Below are positions 44,195 to 52,346 of a DNA stretch of 64,000 nt, piece after piece (the first letter of the stretch is position 1; every line of letters begins with the position of its first letter). The stretch covers positions 320,957-384,956 of the forward strand of contig CACJJI010000001.1 in NCBI GenBank assembly GCA_902593675.1, written 5' to 3'. The position numbers were made by a program, and so were the translations under genes. The notes under the pieces were generated by a model that was not told the origin of the DNA, made no database searches, and was given only the letters and a program-made list of their open reading frames with translations. This DNA is from an uncultured SAR86 cluster bacterium. Its GTDB lineage: Bacteria; Pseudomonadota; Gammaproteobacteria; Magnimaribacterales; D2472.

Positions 44195-44344
44195 GAGTTA
44201 AAATATGACATGGATGCTTATGACTAATCAATTTATAAAAGCTTATACTAATCATTATATTTGGTTAATTGTAACTAATGAAGACAATCTTTTACTTACA
44301 TATAAAGAGCTGGGACTTATTCACAAAATATAAAATTTAATATC

Positions 44345-45796
44345 ATGAATAAATTCTTATTAATTTTTGTACTAATTGGAAGCTCAAGTTGTGAACTACC
44401 TTCAATTATTCAAGCTGATCGATACATTGAGCCTATCCCATTAAAGGCATCTGAAAGCCTCCCACTTTACACAAATGTTTGGGACCGAATAAAAGCAACT
44501 AGCTCAAATGAACAAGTCAAGCTTGATGAAAAAACCCTTCAATACATTAACTCTTACCTTGCTAACCCTGCTCAGCTGAATAAGCTGCTTGAAAAAGGAA
44601 GATATTTTATTTTCTTTGTTCTTGAAGAATTAGATAGATACAGGCTTCCATCTGAGCTAGCGCTTCTTCCCTATATTGAAAGTAACTATGACCCATTTTC
44701 CATCTCGGCGTCAGGAGCAATGGGACTATGGCAGTTTATGCCTGCAACAGCAAGGATATATGACCTTAAAGATACATGGTGGTATGAGCAAAGACATGAT
44801 CCTTTGGTATCATCAAAAGCGGCTGTTAGATATTTAGCCTATCTTCACAATAGATTTAACAAAGAAATTACATACACTCTTGCTGCATATAATGGTGGCC
44901 CGACTCTTCTTGAAAAGCAAATTAAACTTAATAGAAGAGCAGGCAAGCCGACTAATTATGAAAATCTTAAGCTTCCAAAACAAACTAAGGAATATGTACC
45001 TAAATTTAAGGCGATACTTGAATTAGTTCTTAACGCTCAAAAATATGGAATTATTCTGCCAGATTTTCCTAATAAAAAAGTTTTGGGCAGCATAGAACTT
45101 GACGGTCAAGTTGAAATATTATCCTTCAGCGAATTTGCTGGCTTAAAGCCTGAATTTGTATATAAATTAAATGCAGGATATACAAAATGGGCTTCGCCTC
45201 CCGGAAATAAGACTACCTTCAATATCCCGGTGGAGTTAGAGGAAATTTTAAACCTCAAAAAAGATAACTTTATTCAAACAAGTCAGATCAACTGGGTCAC
45301 ACATAAAGTTTCAAAAGGAGATAGTTTGTGGAAGATTGCTGAAGAATTTGATACTGAGGTCAATGTCTTAAAAAAAGTTAACTATCTAACTTCTAATGTC
45401 TTAAGCTTAAATCAAGAGTTATTGATTCCGTTAAGCAACGACCAAAATCAAACATTTATCCCCTATCAAGCTCATATTATTAGCGAAGGCGATACGTTAT
45501 GGAATCTTGGAATTCAATACAAAATCTCTCCTGCAGAAATAGCTAAGAATAATGGATTAAGAATGAATTCACCCTTAACAATCGGCAAAGAATTAAATAT
45601 AGGAAATAAAAATATTTACCGAACAATTAACTCAAAAAAAAGAACGATTTTATACAGTGTTAAACAAGGGGATAGTCTTTATCGAATAGCAGATATCTTT
45701 AATATTGAGATCTCAGATATTAGAAATATCAATGAATTATCAAACAATGAAATTAAGCCTGGGCAAGTTTTAAAAATTATAATTAGAGCATATTAA
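44345..45796 (+). CDS. mltD: Membrane-bound lytic murein transglycosylase D with LysM repeats
   Basis: Lipoprotein (N-terminus ends GSSSC, lipobox) of 483 residues that cleaves peptidoglycan to anhydromuropeptides. The goose-lysozyme-like SLT domain has the catalytic Glu in LPYIESNYDPFSISASGAMG and LWQFMPATARIY. Three LysM domains follow (THKVSKGDSLWKIAEEF, AHIISEGDTLWNLGI, YSVKQGDSLYRIADIF) for glycan binding. It converges with a 4-bp overlap on the oppC-like gene. The mltD/rnhA/dnaQ neighbourhood is like that of Pseudomonas. Confidence 0.94.
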   Translation: MNKFLLIFVLIGSSSCELPSIIQADRYIEPIPLKASESLPLYTNVWDRIKATSSNEQVKLDEKTLQYINSYLANPAQLNKLLEKGRYFIFFVLEELDRYRLPSELALLPYIESNYDPFSISASGAMGLWQFMPATARIYDLKDTWWYEQRHDPLVSSKAAVRYLAYLHNRFNKEITYTLAAYNGGPTLLEKQIKLNRRAGKPTNYENLKLPKQTKEYVPKFKAILELVLNAQKYGIILPDFPNKKVLGSIELDGQVEILSFSEFAGLKPEFVYKLNAGYTKWASPPGNKTTFNIPVELEEILNLKKDNFIQTSQINWVTHKVSKGDSLWKIAEEFDTEVNVLKKVNYLTSNVLSLNQELLIPLSNDQNQTFIPYQAHIISEGDTLWNLGIQYKISPAEIAKNNGLRMNSPLTIGKELNIGNKNIYRTINSKKRTILYSVKQGDSLYRIADIFNIEISDIRNINELSNNEIKPGQVLKIIIRAY

Positions 45797-46647
45797 TCTG
45801 AGGAAATTTTAGGATCTAACGCATCCCTCAAGCCGTCACCAAAAAAATTTAATGCAAACAGGGTAATGGTAAAAGTTAATCCTGGGTAGATTAACAACCA
45901 TGAATATTCCTCCATAGATTCAACACCATACCTAATCAAGGTACCCCAGCTACTCATTGGTGGCTGAATTCCAAGACCTAAAAAGCTTAAAAATGCTTCT
46001 AGCAACATAACCTGAGGAATGGTTAATGTTGCATAAACAGCGATAGGACCAAGAATATTTGGAAATATATGCTTTCTGAACATTTGCATATTTGTAACTC
46101 CCATGGCCTTAGCTGCTAAAACATACTCTTGATTTTTTATTGTTAAAACCTGTCCTCTAACAATCCTTGCCATAGTTAGCCATTCAACAGCTCCTATAGC
46201 AGCAAATAAAAGCCAAATGTTTCTTCCAAAAATTACCATCAACAAAATAATAAAAATAATAAATGGTAATCCATATAGCACATCAACGATTCTCATCATG
46301 ACAGAATCAACTCTGCCACCAAAATATCCAGCAATAATTCCCCAACTGACACCGATAACCAAAGCAACACCAGTTGCAACAAATCCTACCAACAGTGAGA
46401 CTCTAGCGCCATATAAAATCCTGCTAAATAAATCCCGACCAAGAGTGTCAGTGCCTAGCAAAAAATCAACAGAGGGTGGTTGCGCTCCTAGCTCAAGATT
46501 TTGATATGCATAAGAATGGGGAGCTATCCATGGTGCAAAAATAGCAAGAAAAATTAATACCAAAAGAATGATTCCACCAGCTAAAGCAGCCTTGTTGGCA
46601 AGCAATCTTCTCCAAGCATCTGACCATAATGAACTGTCTTGACTCAT
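45793..46647 (-). CDS. Peptide ABC transporter permease, OppC/DppC-like
   Basis: Inner-membrane permease of 284 residues. The N-terminal cytoplasmic part and first TM segment (AALAGGIILLVLIFLAIFAPWIAP) are of the OppC type. LLGTDTLGRDLFSRILYGARVSL is the conserved family block, and YVLAAKAMGVTNMQMFRKHIFPN is the EAA loop that contacts the ATPase. It overlaps the OppB-like gene by 4 bp. No OppD/OppF ATPase follows; the next gene is mltD on the other strand. Confidence 0.94.
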   Translation of the reverse strand: MSQDSSLWSDAWRRLLANKAALAGGIILLVLIFLAIFAPWIAPHSYAYQNLELGAQPPSVDFLLGTDTLGRDLFSRILYGARVSLLVGFVATGVALVIGVSWGIIAGYFGGRVDSVMMRIVDVLYGLPFIIFIILLMVIFGRNIWLLFAAIGAVEWLTMARIVRGQVLTIKNQEYVLAAKAMGVTNMQMFRKHIFPNILGPIAVYATLTIPQVMLLEAFLSFLGLGIQPPMSSWGTLIRYGVESMEEYSWLLIYPGLTFTITLFALNFFGDGLRDALDPKISSD

Positions 46648-47567
46648 GCCTCACTCCTAGCACGAGGATTCATCAGCAAAACAGCGATATCAGATAAAAG
46701 ATTAAAGAATATAATTAGAGTTGAAAAGAAAATGGTGGTGCCTAAAATCATTGTGTAGTCTCTATTGAAGGCTGCTTCAACATAAAATCTACCTAGACCT
46801 GGAATCTGAAAGATTGTCTCTACAACGAAAGATCCTCCGATTAGTCCTGCGACTGCAGGCCCTAAAAATGAAACCACCGGGACAAGCCCGCCTTGGAGCG
46901 CATGATTAATAATTACCTTATATTCTGGTAATCCCTTTGCTCTTGCTGTTCGAATATAATCTTGGCTGAGCGTTTCCAGCATGCCTCCTCTGCTCAACCT
47001 TGCAATATAGGCGGCATATGCAGCCCCAAGAGTCACAGATGGCAAAATCTTATCTCCAGCAAGAGAATCCCAACCAGAAACAGGTAAAACCTCAAGATGA
47101 ATGCCAAAATATAAAACCAATAATGGGCCTAGTAAGAATGTAGGCATACAGATTCCAATCATTGCAATAGTCATAGGTATATAGTCTAGCAATGTGTTTC
47201 TCTTTACAGCTGCGGTGACCCCTGCAAGACTGCCAATGATCATGGCAATAATAATGGCATAAAAAGCTAACTCAAAGGTTACTGGCAAACCTGTAAAAAT
47301 CATCTCTGTTACTGATCTTCCTGGATACCTAAATGATGGTCCAAAATCTCCTTGAATGAGATTAAACATGTAATCTCTGTATTGAATAATTAAAGGGGCG
47401 TCTAAGTTATAGACTGCATTTAAATTCTTCATTACTTGAGGTGGAACAACTTTTTCTGCATCAAATGGACCACCAGGTGCCATACGAACTAAGAAAAATG
47501 TCAAAGATGCAACTACCAAAATAACCGGAATAGCGATTGCAATTCTTTTGAGGATAACTTGCAGCAT
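46644..47567 (-). CDS. Peptide ABC transporter permease, OppB/DppB-like
   Basis: Permease of 307 residues with the N-terminal OppB_N segment (KRIAIAIPVILVVASLTFFLVRMAPGGPF), six membrane helices and the EAA loop DYIRTARAKGLPEYKVIINHAL. GGSFVVETIFQIPGLGRF is the conserved C-terminal block. It pairs with the OppC-like subunit to form the channel for oligopeptides or related solutes. It lies 8 bp after the binding-protein gene. Confidence 0.94.
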   Translation of the reverse strand: MLQVILKRIAIAIPVILVVASLTFFLVRMAPGGPFDAEKVVPPQVMKNLNAVYNLDAPLIIQYRDYMFNLIQGDFGPSFRYPGRSVTEMIFTGLPVTFELAFYAIIIAMIIGSLAGVTAAVKRNTLLDYIPMTIAMIGICMPTFLLGPLLVLYFGIHLEVLPVSGWDSLAGDKILPSVTLGAAYAAYIARLSRGGMLETLSQDYIRTARAKGLPEYKVIINHALQGGLVPVVSFLGPAVAGLIGGSFVVETIFQIPGLGRFYVEAAFNRDYTMILGTTIFFSTLIIFFNLLSDIAVLLMNPRARSEA

Positions 47568-47575
47568 TTATTAGA

Positions 47576-49180
47576 TTATCTTTCTAGATAAATAAATTTT
47601 GGATGATGCGTATCCAAAAGATTTGGATGCCAGCCTTTAACATCGCTTGATAACTGATATTGCCGAACATAAGTATAAATAGGAATGATAGGCATTTCGC
47701 TTATTAACAATCGCTCTGCCTGCATAAGATAATCGTATCTCAAAGATTGTTCATTTGTTGAATTTGCTAACTCTAACAGTTGATCATATTCTTCATTTTC
47801 CCAGCCAGTTTTATTATTACCTCTATTAGGTCTCAATGTATCTAAAAATGTGTTTGGATCTTCGTAATCTCCAATCCATCCTGCTCTAGATATCTGAAAA
47901 TCACCAGTCATTTCTCTAGCCAGATAAACTTTCCAGTCTTGATTAACTAACTGTACGGAGATCCCTAAATTTTCTTGCCACATCTGCTGAACTGCCAGAG
48001 CTATTTTTCTATGCCCTTCTTGAGTATTAAATAGAATCTCCAGGACAGGGAAACCTATACCATCTTTATAGCCAGCTTCAGCTAACAGGGTTTTTGCCAA
48101 AGATGGATCAAATGGGATTTCGGTATCAGGCTCGTAACCCGCTGAGCCAGGCGGTGTAAAAGAATAAGCAGCCTTTTGCCCACATTTAGAAACCTTATCA
48201 ACAATTTGATTTCTGTTCAAAGCATAAGCCAAAGCCAATCTAACTTTTTTATCTTTTAAGACAGGATGCAGAGTATTAACTCTATAAAAATATGTACCCA
48301 TGTAAGGCTCAATTCTTAAATTAGGGTTGTTATTTTCAATATAGACTGGACATTTTTCTAAAGGGACAACATTTGTAACATGAAGCTGACCGGCTCTAAA
48401 CATTCTATCTTCAGTAGATTCATTAGACACAGGATAGTATCTAATTTCATTAAGTTTCACTTTATCTGCATCCCAATACAATGGATTTTTTTCTACTGTA
48501 ATCTGCTTATTAAGTTCCCAAGATTTTAAATTCATTGGGCCATTGCACACAAAGTTGCCGGGGCGAGTCCACATACCATTCCGATCATCAATCGAGCCAT
48601 GCTTTAGAATAGTTTCTTTGTGAACAGGATATGTGCTGTAATGACTCAAGAGTCTTATAAAAAAAGGTGTGGGATTTTTTAACTCTACTTGTAACTCATA
48701 ATCATTTATAGCTTTTACGCCAACTGTTGAAAAATCATCAGTTTTAGCTTGGTGAAATTCAGCAGCACCCTTAACATAATAAAGCATATCTGGGTATTGA
48801 GAGCCTAATGATGGGGTAAGAATTCTCATCCAGGACCAAACAAAGTCACCAGCAACCAACGGATCTCCATTAGACCATCTAGCATTCTTATTCAGGTAGA
48901 ATGTATAAGTTTTGCCATCAGGACTAATTGTCCAAGATTCTGCAACGCCAGGTAAATTCTCTCCGCCTTTAGGGTTTGCAATTGTTAGCCCTTCACACAT
49001 GGAGATTAATAAGTGATGTTCTGGGACACCAGTTACAATGTGCGGATCAAGTCCTTGAGGCTCACTACCATTGCCAAAATGAAATATCTGAGCATCTAAC
49101 CCAGCATCAACAGGTGAGACATTTTCGCCACAGCCAATAAGAAAGAATAGAAATAAGAAAGGGATATGTTTATTTTTCAT
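47576..49180 (-). CDS. Peptide ABC transporter substrate-binding lipoprotein, OppA-like
   Basis: Family 5 extracellular solute-binding protein of 534 residues. The N-terminus ends FLIGC, a lipobox. FGNGSEPQGLDPHIVTGVPEHHLLISMCEGL is the OppA/MppA N-terminal block. WSNGDPLVAGDFVWSWMRIL and VRLALAYALNRNQIVDKV are further family signatures. It probably captures oligopeptides (murein tripeptide is possible for the MppA-like type). It begins the oppABC-like operon. The adjacent hairpin at 49.2 kb belongs to the upstream TonB receptor gene. Confidence 0.93.
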   Translation of the reverse strand: MKNKHIPFLFLFFLIGCGENVSPVDAGLDAQIFHFGNGSEPQGLDPHIVTGVPEHHLLISMCEGLTIANPKGGENLPGVAESWTISPDGKTYTFYLNKNARWSNGDPLVAGDFVWSWMRILTPSLGSQYPDMLYYVKGAAEFHQAKTDDFSTVGVKAINDYELQVELKNPTPFFIRLLSHYSTYPVHKETILKHGSIDDRNGMWTRPGNFVCNGPMNLKSWELNKQITVEKNPLYWDADKVKLNEIRYYPVSNESTEDRMFRAGQLHVTNVVPLEKCPVYIENNNPNLRIEPYMGTYFYRVNTLHPVLKDKKVRLALAYALNRNQIVDKVSKCGQKAAYSFTPPGSAGYEPDTEIPFDPSLAKTLLAEAGYKDGIGFPVLEILFNTQEGHRKIALAVQQMWQENLGISVQLVNQDWKVYLAREMTGDFQISRAGWIGDYEDPNTFLDTLRPNRGNNKTGWENEEYDQLLELANSTNEQSLRYDYLMQAERLLISEMPIIPIYTYVRQYQLSSDVKGWHPNLLDTHHPKFIYLER

Positions 49181-49195
49181 GCAGGTATTATATAT

Positions 49196-49225
49196 AAAAA
49201 AAAGGCCGGTAAACCGGCCTTTTTA
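49196..49225 (-). terminator. Intrinsic terminator after TonB receptor gene
   Basis: On the minus strand AAAGGCCGG and CCGGCCTTT form a 9-bp stem with the loop TTTA, followed by a long T-run. It lies 16 bp after the receptor stop at 49242 and just before the OppA start. Confidence 0.93.
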
Positions 49226-49241
49226 ATTAGTTTATGCTCTA

Positions 49242-52202
49242 TTATAGTGAGATCTTAAATCCACCATAAACGAATGCTCCACCAGGTAAGTCCCAAGCAA
49301 AGTCAAAGTTTTGAGCAAATGCATCATATGCAACTGGAGGCTCTTCACCGAATAGGTTTCTAGCTCCAATAAACACATTGATTGAATCACTGTATTGATA
49401 ATCAACTTGCAAGTCAGTGTAGTACTCAACTTCCATTAGATTGTAACCATAGTCTCCAAAGTTATTAGCATCGTCTGGATTAGAACAGTCATCATTTAAT
49501 CCATAATATGTAGACAACCAACAATCGTCTTTGTTGTCATCTAAGAATCTAAAGTTAAGAGATGTAGTGAAGTCATTGTACTCCCACAATACAGATGCGT
49601 TAGCTCTCCATCTGAAGTCAGCACCACCATCATACCAACCGAATGACTCGGATGGGGTTGAAGATGCTGCTTGAGCAAATTCATCTTTAGTGTAATAAAC
49701 CATGTCAAAACCTGTAGTGAATGAACCATAGTTTTCAACATCGAATGAGTAATTAATTACAAAGTCAACACCTGAAACATTTTGCAGAGCAGAGTTAACT
49801 TGAGCTGTTCTAACAGTCTGAAGACCACCGTTACCTGTTCTTGTTACGAATGTACAGAAGTTATCGTCTTGTTGAGTAGACTCAACATAACATCTGTTAA
49901 GAACTGTTCCAACACCAATTGAGTTAAAGATATTTTCTAATTCAATTTCCCAGAAATCAACACTCATGCTTAAGCCATCGATTTGGCTAGGAGTGTATAC
50001 GATACCAACGGTAGCATTTTCACCCTCTTCAGGAGCCAAGAATGGGTTACCACCAACAAATGCTCTAATTTGAGTGGTTGGTTGCTCAGCACCGCCTGCA
50101 GGGACACCAGCAGCTAAACAGTTAGCCTGAGTTCCAGCAGATTGTGTTGGGAATTGATCTGTATTACATGGATCTGTAGCTTGTGGGAAAGACTCACCGC
50201 CGCCTCGATACAAGTTTCCTACAGTAGGAGCTCTAAAAGTTTCACCCATAGTTGCTCTAACTAGAACATCATCAATTGGTCTCCATCTGATACCAATCTC
50301 ACTGGTTGATGGCTTTCCTGGGTTATTGGTATTTGGAGTAAATCCAACCATACCACCAGCAGTGTAATCTGAAGTTCTTGCTGAAAGTGTTACTTCTAAC
50401 TCTTGAGCACCAGTTACACCTTCAAGAAGTGGGATATTAATCTCAACGAAATATTCCTCAACAGAAGTTTTACCTGAGGTAGGCTCTCTGTAGTTGGTAG
50501 AAGAACCACCGGAAGTAATAAGCGCATCTGGAGTATCAAAATAACCTGCTGATCTTTTCTCATAACCAGCAGCAAAGAAAGCTGTTCCATAAGGCATTTC
50601 AAATAAAGGACCTGAGATTTCAGCCCAGTAGTTGTCGCTATCAAAGGCTGCATTTTGCACTCCATCATAACCAACATAATCTACCATGGCATCATATTCA
50701 GCCTGTGAAATTCTTCCAGCAGCAAGACCAAGATCTGGTCCACCAAATATATTAAATGGAACACACTGAGAAACAGGAGCTTCTGGAGTTCCACAAGTTA
50801 ATGCACCACTAACTGGATCCCTAAATGAGTCTCCAACTGCTTTTCCTAAGTGAACAAGGTCAACAAAGTTGTACAACTTACTATCGTATTGAGCATCATT
50901 AATTTGAGTACCAACACTCCAGTTATAAGTATTACCACCAAGCTCAAGATTACCATCTAATCCAAGCCTTATACCGAAGATGTCATAGTCATAACTATAA
51001 ATCCTAGGACCAATAGCAATAGCTCTAAAACCAAAAGATGTGTCTTGATTCAAGACATTGAAATAACCGCCAGCAGTAGCAAATCTACCATTATTAAGCT
51101 GCCACTGAGGTCCAGCTCCACCATATGCAGTCATTGGAACCTGCGCTAGCTGATTATCACGTCTTGATTTTGTGTAGTTGATTTGAACATATGCAGTTAC
51201 ATCATCTGAAATATCATAGTCAGAATATGCATATACAGAGTATTGATCAATTGGGTTTTGCACATGGTTAACTGGAGCATAGTTATAACGTCCAGCATTT
51301 GACCATGGAATAAAGTGCTCCGGTAAAGCACCTGATTTACCAGGCTCTAAATATTTATTTAAAGAAAAGTATCTACCATAAGCAGGGAACGATGATCCAC
51401 AAACAAAACTATCACTTGCTGGAGCAAAGTTACCATAACCTGAGTTTTGTTCAGGGCTAGGTCCTAAGTTAGTTGGGGAGTTTTGAGGACCAGTACCACT
51501 ATTTGGCACGTTAGAACAACCATAATAAGGTTGATTTGCTCTTGGAATTTGACCTGCCATAATTTCTTCTTGAGCAGCAAATGATAGAGACAGAATGCTA
51601 GAAGACTTTTCTGATGTGCTTCCAAATTGCATGCTGATGGAATCTTGTTTTCCGTAACCAGCATCATATTCACCTGTGAAAGCTCTCATTTCAAAACCGT
51701 CATAGTCTTTCTTAGTAATAATGTTAATTACCCCTGCAACTGCATCGGAACCATAGATTGAAGATGCTCCATCCTTAAGGATTTCAACTCTTTGGATGAT
51801 AGAAGCAGGAATTGTGTTCATATCAACAGCACCAAAAGCGTCTGTGACCCATCTTCTTCCATCAACAAGAACTAGAGTTCTTCCAGCCCCAAGGTTTCTT
51901 AATGATATTTCGTTAGAACCATCACCACCGTTTGTAGCAGTTGTAACTGGTCGGATACCATTACCATCATTAGATGAGATACTTTGTAAGATATCACCAA
52001 TGTTGTTAAGACCTGTTCTCTCAATAGCAGCATCAGAAATAATTTCTAAAGGCTTTGAACTATCAAAAACTGATTTCTTGATCTTAGAACCAGTAACGAT
52101 AACCTCTTCGACATCATCTTCAGCCTCTTGAGCGAATGAAGTATTTGGCATTAGGCCTAAAGATAGGACCGCAACCAAAGAAAATTTAATTAATTTAGAC
52201 AT
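49242..52202 (-). CDS. TonB-dependent receptor (large class)
   Basis: Receptor of 986 residues with signal peptide MSKLIKFSLVAVLSLGLMPNTSFA, TonB-box region VEEVIVTGSKIKK, and plug signature RVEILKDGASSIYGSDAVAGVIN. The barrel ends in FVYGGFKISL. Several paired cysteines in the barrel loops (for example CVESTQQDDNFC and CWLSTYYGLNDDC) suggest disulfide-stabilised surface loops. It lies between two terminators and so forms its own transcript. The ligand is unknown. Confidence 0.95.
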   Translation of the reverse strand: MSKLIKFSLVAVLSLGLMPNTSFAQEAEDDVEEVIVTGSKIKKSVFDSSKPLEIISDAAIERTGLNNIGDILQSISSNDGNGIRPVTTATNGGDGSNEISLRNLGAGRTLVLVDGRRWVTDAFGAVDMNTIPASIIQRVEILKDGASSIYGSDAVAGVINIITKKDYDGFEMRAFTGEYDAGYGKQDSISMQFGSTSEKSSSILSLSFAAQEEIMAGQIPRANQPYYGCSNVPNSGTGPQNSPTNLGPSPEQNSGYGNFAPASDSFVCGSSFPAYGRYFSLNKYLEPGKSGALPEHFIPWSNAGRYNYAPVNHVQNPIDQYSVYAYSDYDISDDVTAYVQINYTKSRRDNQLAQVPMTAYGGAGPQWQLNNGRFATAGGYFNVLNQDTSFGFRAIAIGPRIYSYDYDIFGIRLGLDGNLELGGNTYNWSVGTQINDAQYDSKLYNFVDLVHLGKAVGDSFRDPVSGALTCGTPEAPVSQCVPFNIFGGPDLGLAAGRISQAEYDAMVDYVGYDGVQNAAFDSDNYWAEISGPLFEMPYGTAFFAAGYEKRSAGYFDTPDALITSGGSSTNYREPTSGKTSVEEYFVEINIPLLEGVTGAQELEVTLSARTSDYTAGGMVGFTPNTNNPGKPSTSEIGIRWRPIDDVLVRATMGETFRAPTVGNLYRGGGESFPQATDPCNTDQFPTQSAGTQANCLAAGVPAGGAEQPTTQIRAFVGGNPFLAPEEGENATVGIVYTPSQIDGLSMSVDFWEIELENIFNSIGVGTVLNRCYVESTQQDDNFCTFVTRTGNGGLQTVRTAQVNSALQNVSGVDFVINYSFDVENYGSFTTGFDMVYYTKDEFAQAASSTPSESFGWYDGGADFRWRANASVLWEYNDFTTSLNFRFLDDNKDDCWLSTYYGLNDDCSNPDDANNFGDYGYNLMEVEYYTDLQVDYQYSDSINVFIGARNLFGEEPPVAYDAFAQNFDFAWDLPGGAFVYGGFKISL

Positions 52203-52299
52203 ATAAACTCCCTAAAAGTTTGTTAGTACCGCTAATTGTTGCCATTTTGATGCAATATGTCAACTTTTTGTAACAATTAGAATTGAGATAATTATGTTA

Positions 52300-52329
52300 A
52301 AAAAAAGGGGCGCAAAGCACCCCTTTTTA
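52300..52329 (-). terminator. Intrinsic terminator after TonB receptor gene
   Basis: On the minus strand AAAAGGGGTGC and GCGCCCCTTTT pair around AAA with one mismatch, followed by T residues. It follows the receptor gene ending at 52347. Confidence 0.9.
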
Positions 52330-52346
52330 GTTTTTTTACTTTTTTC

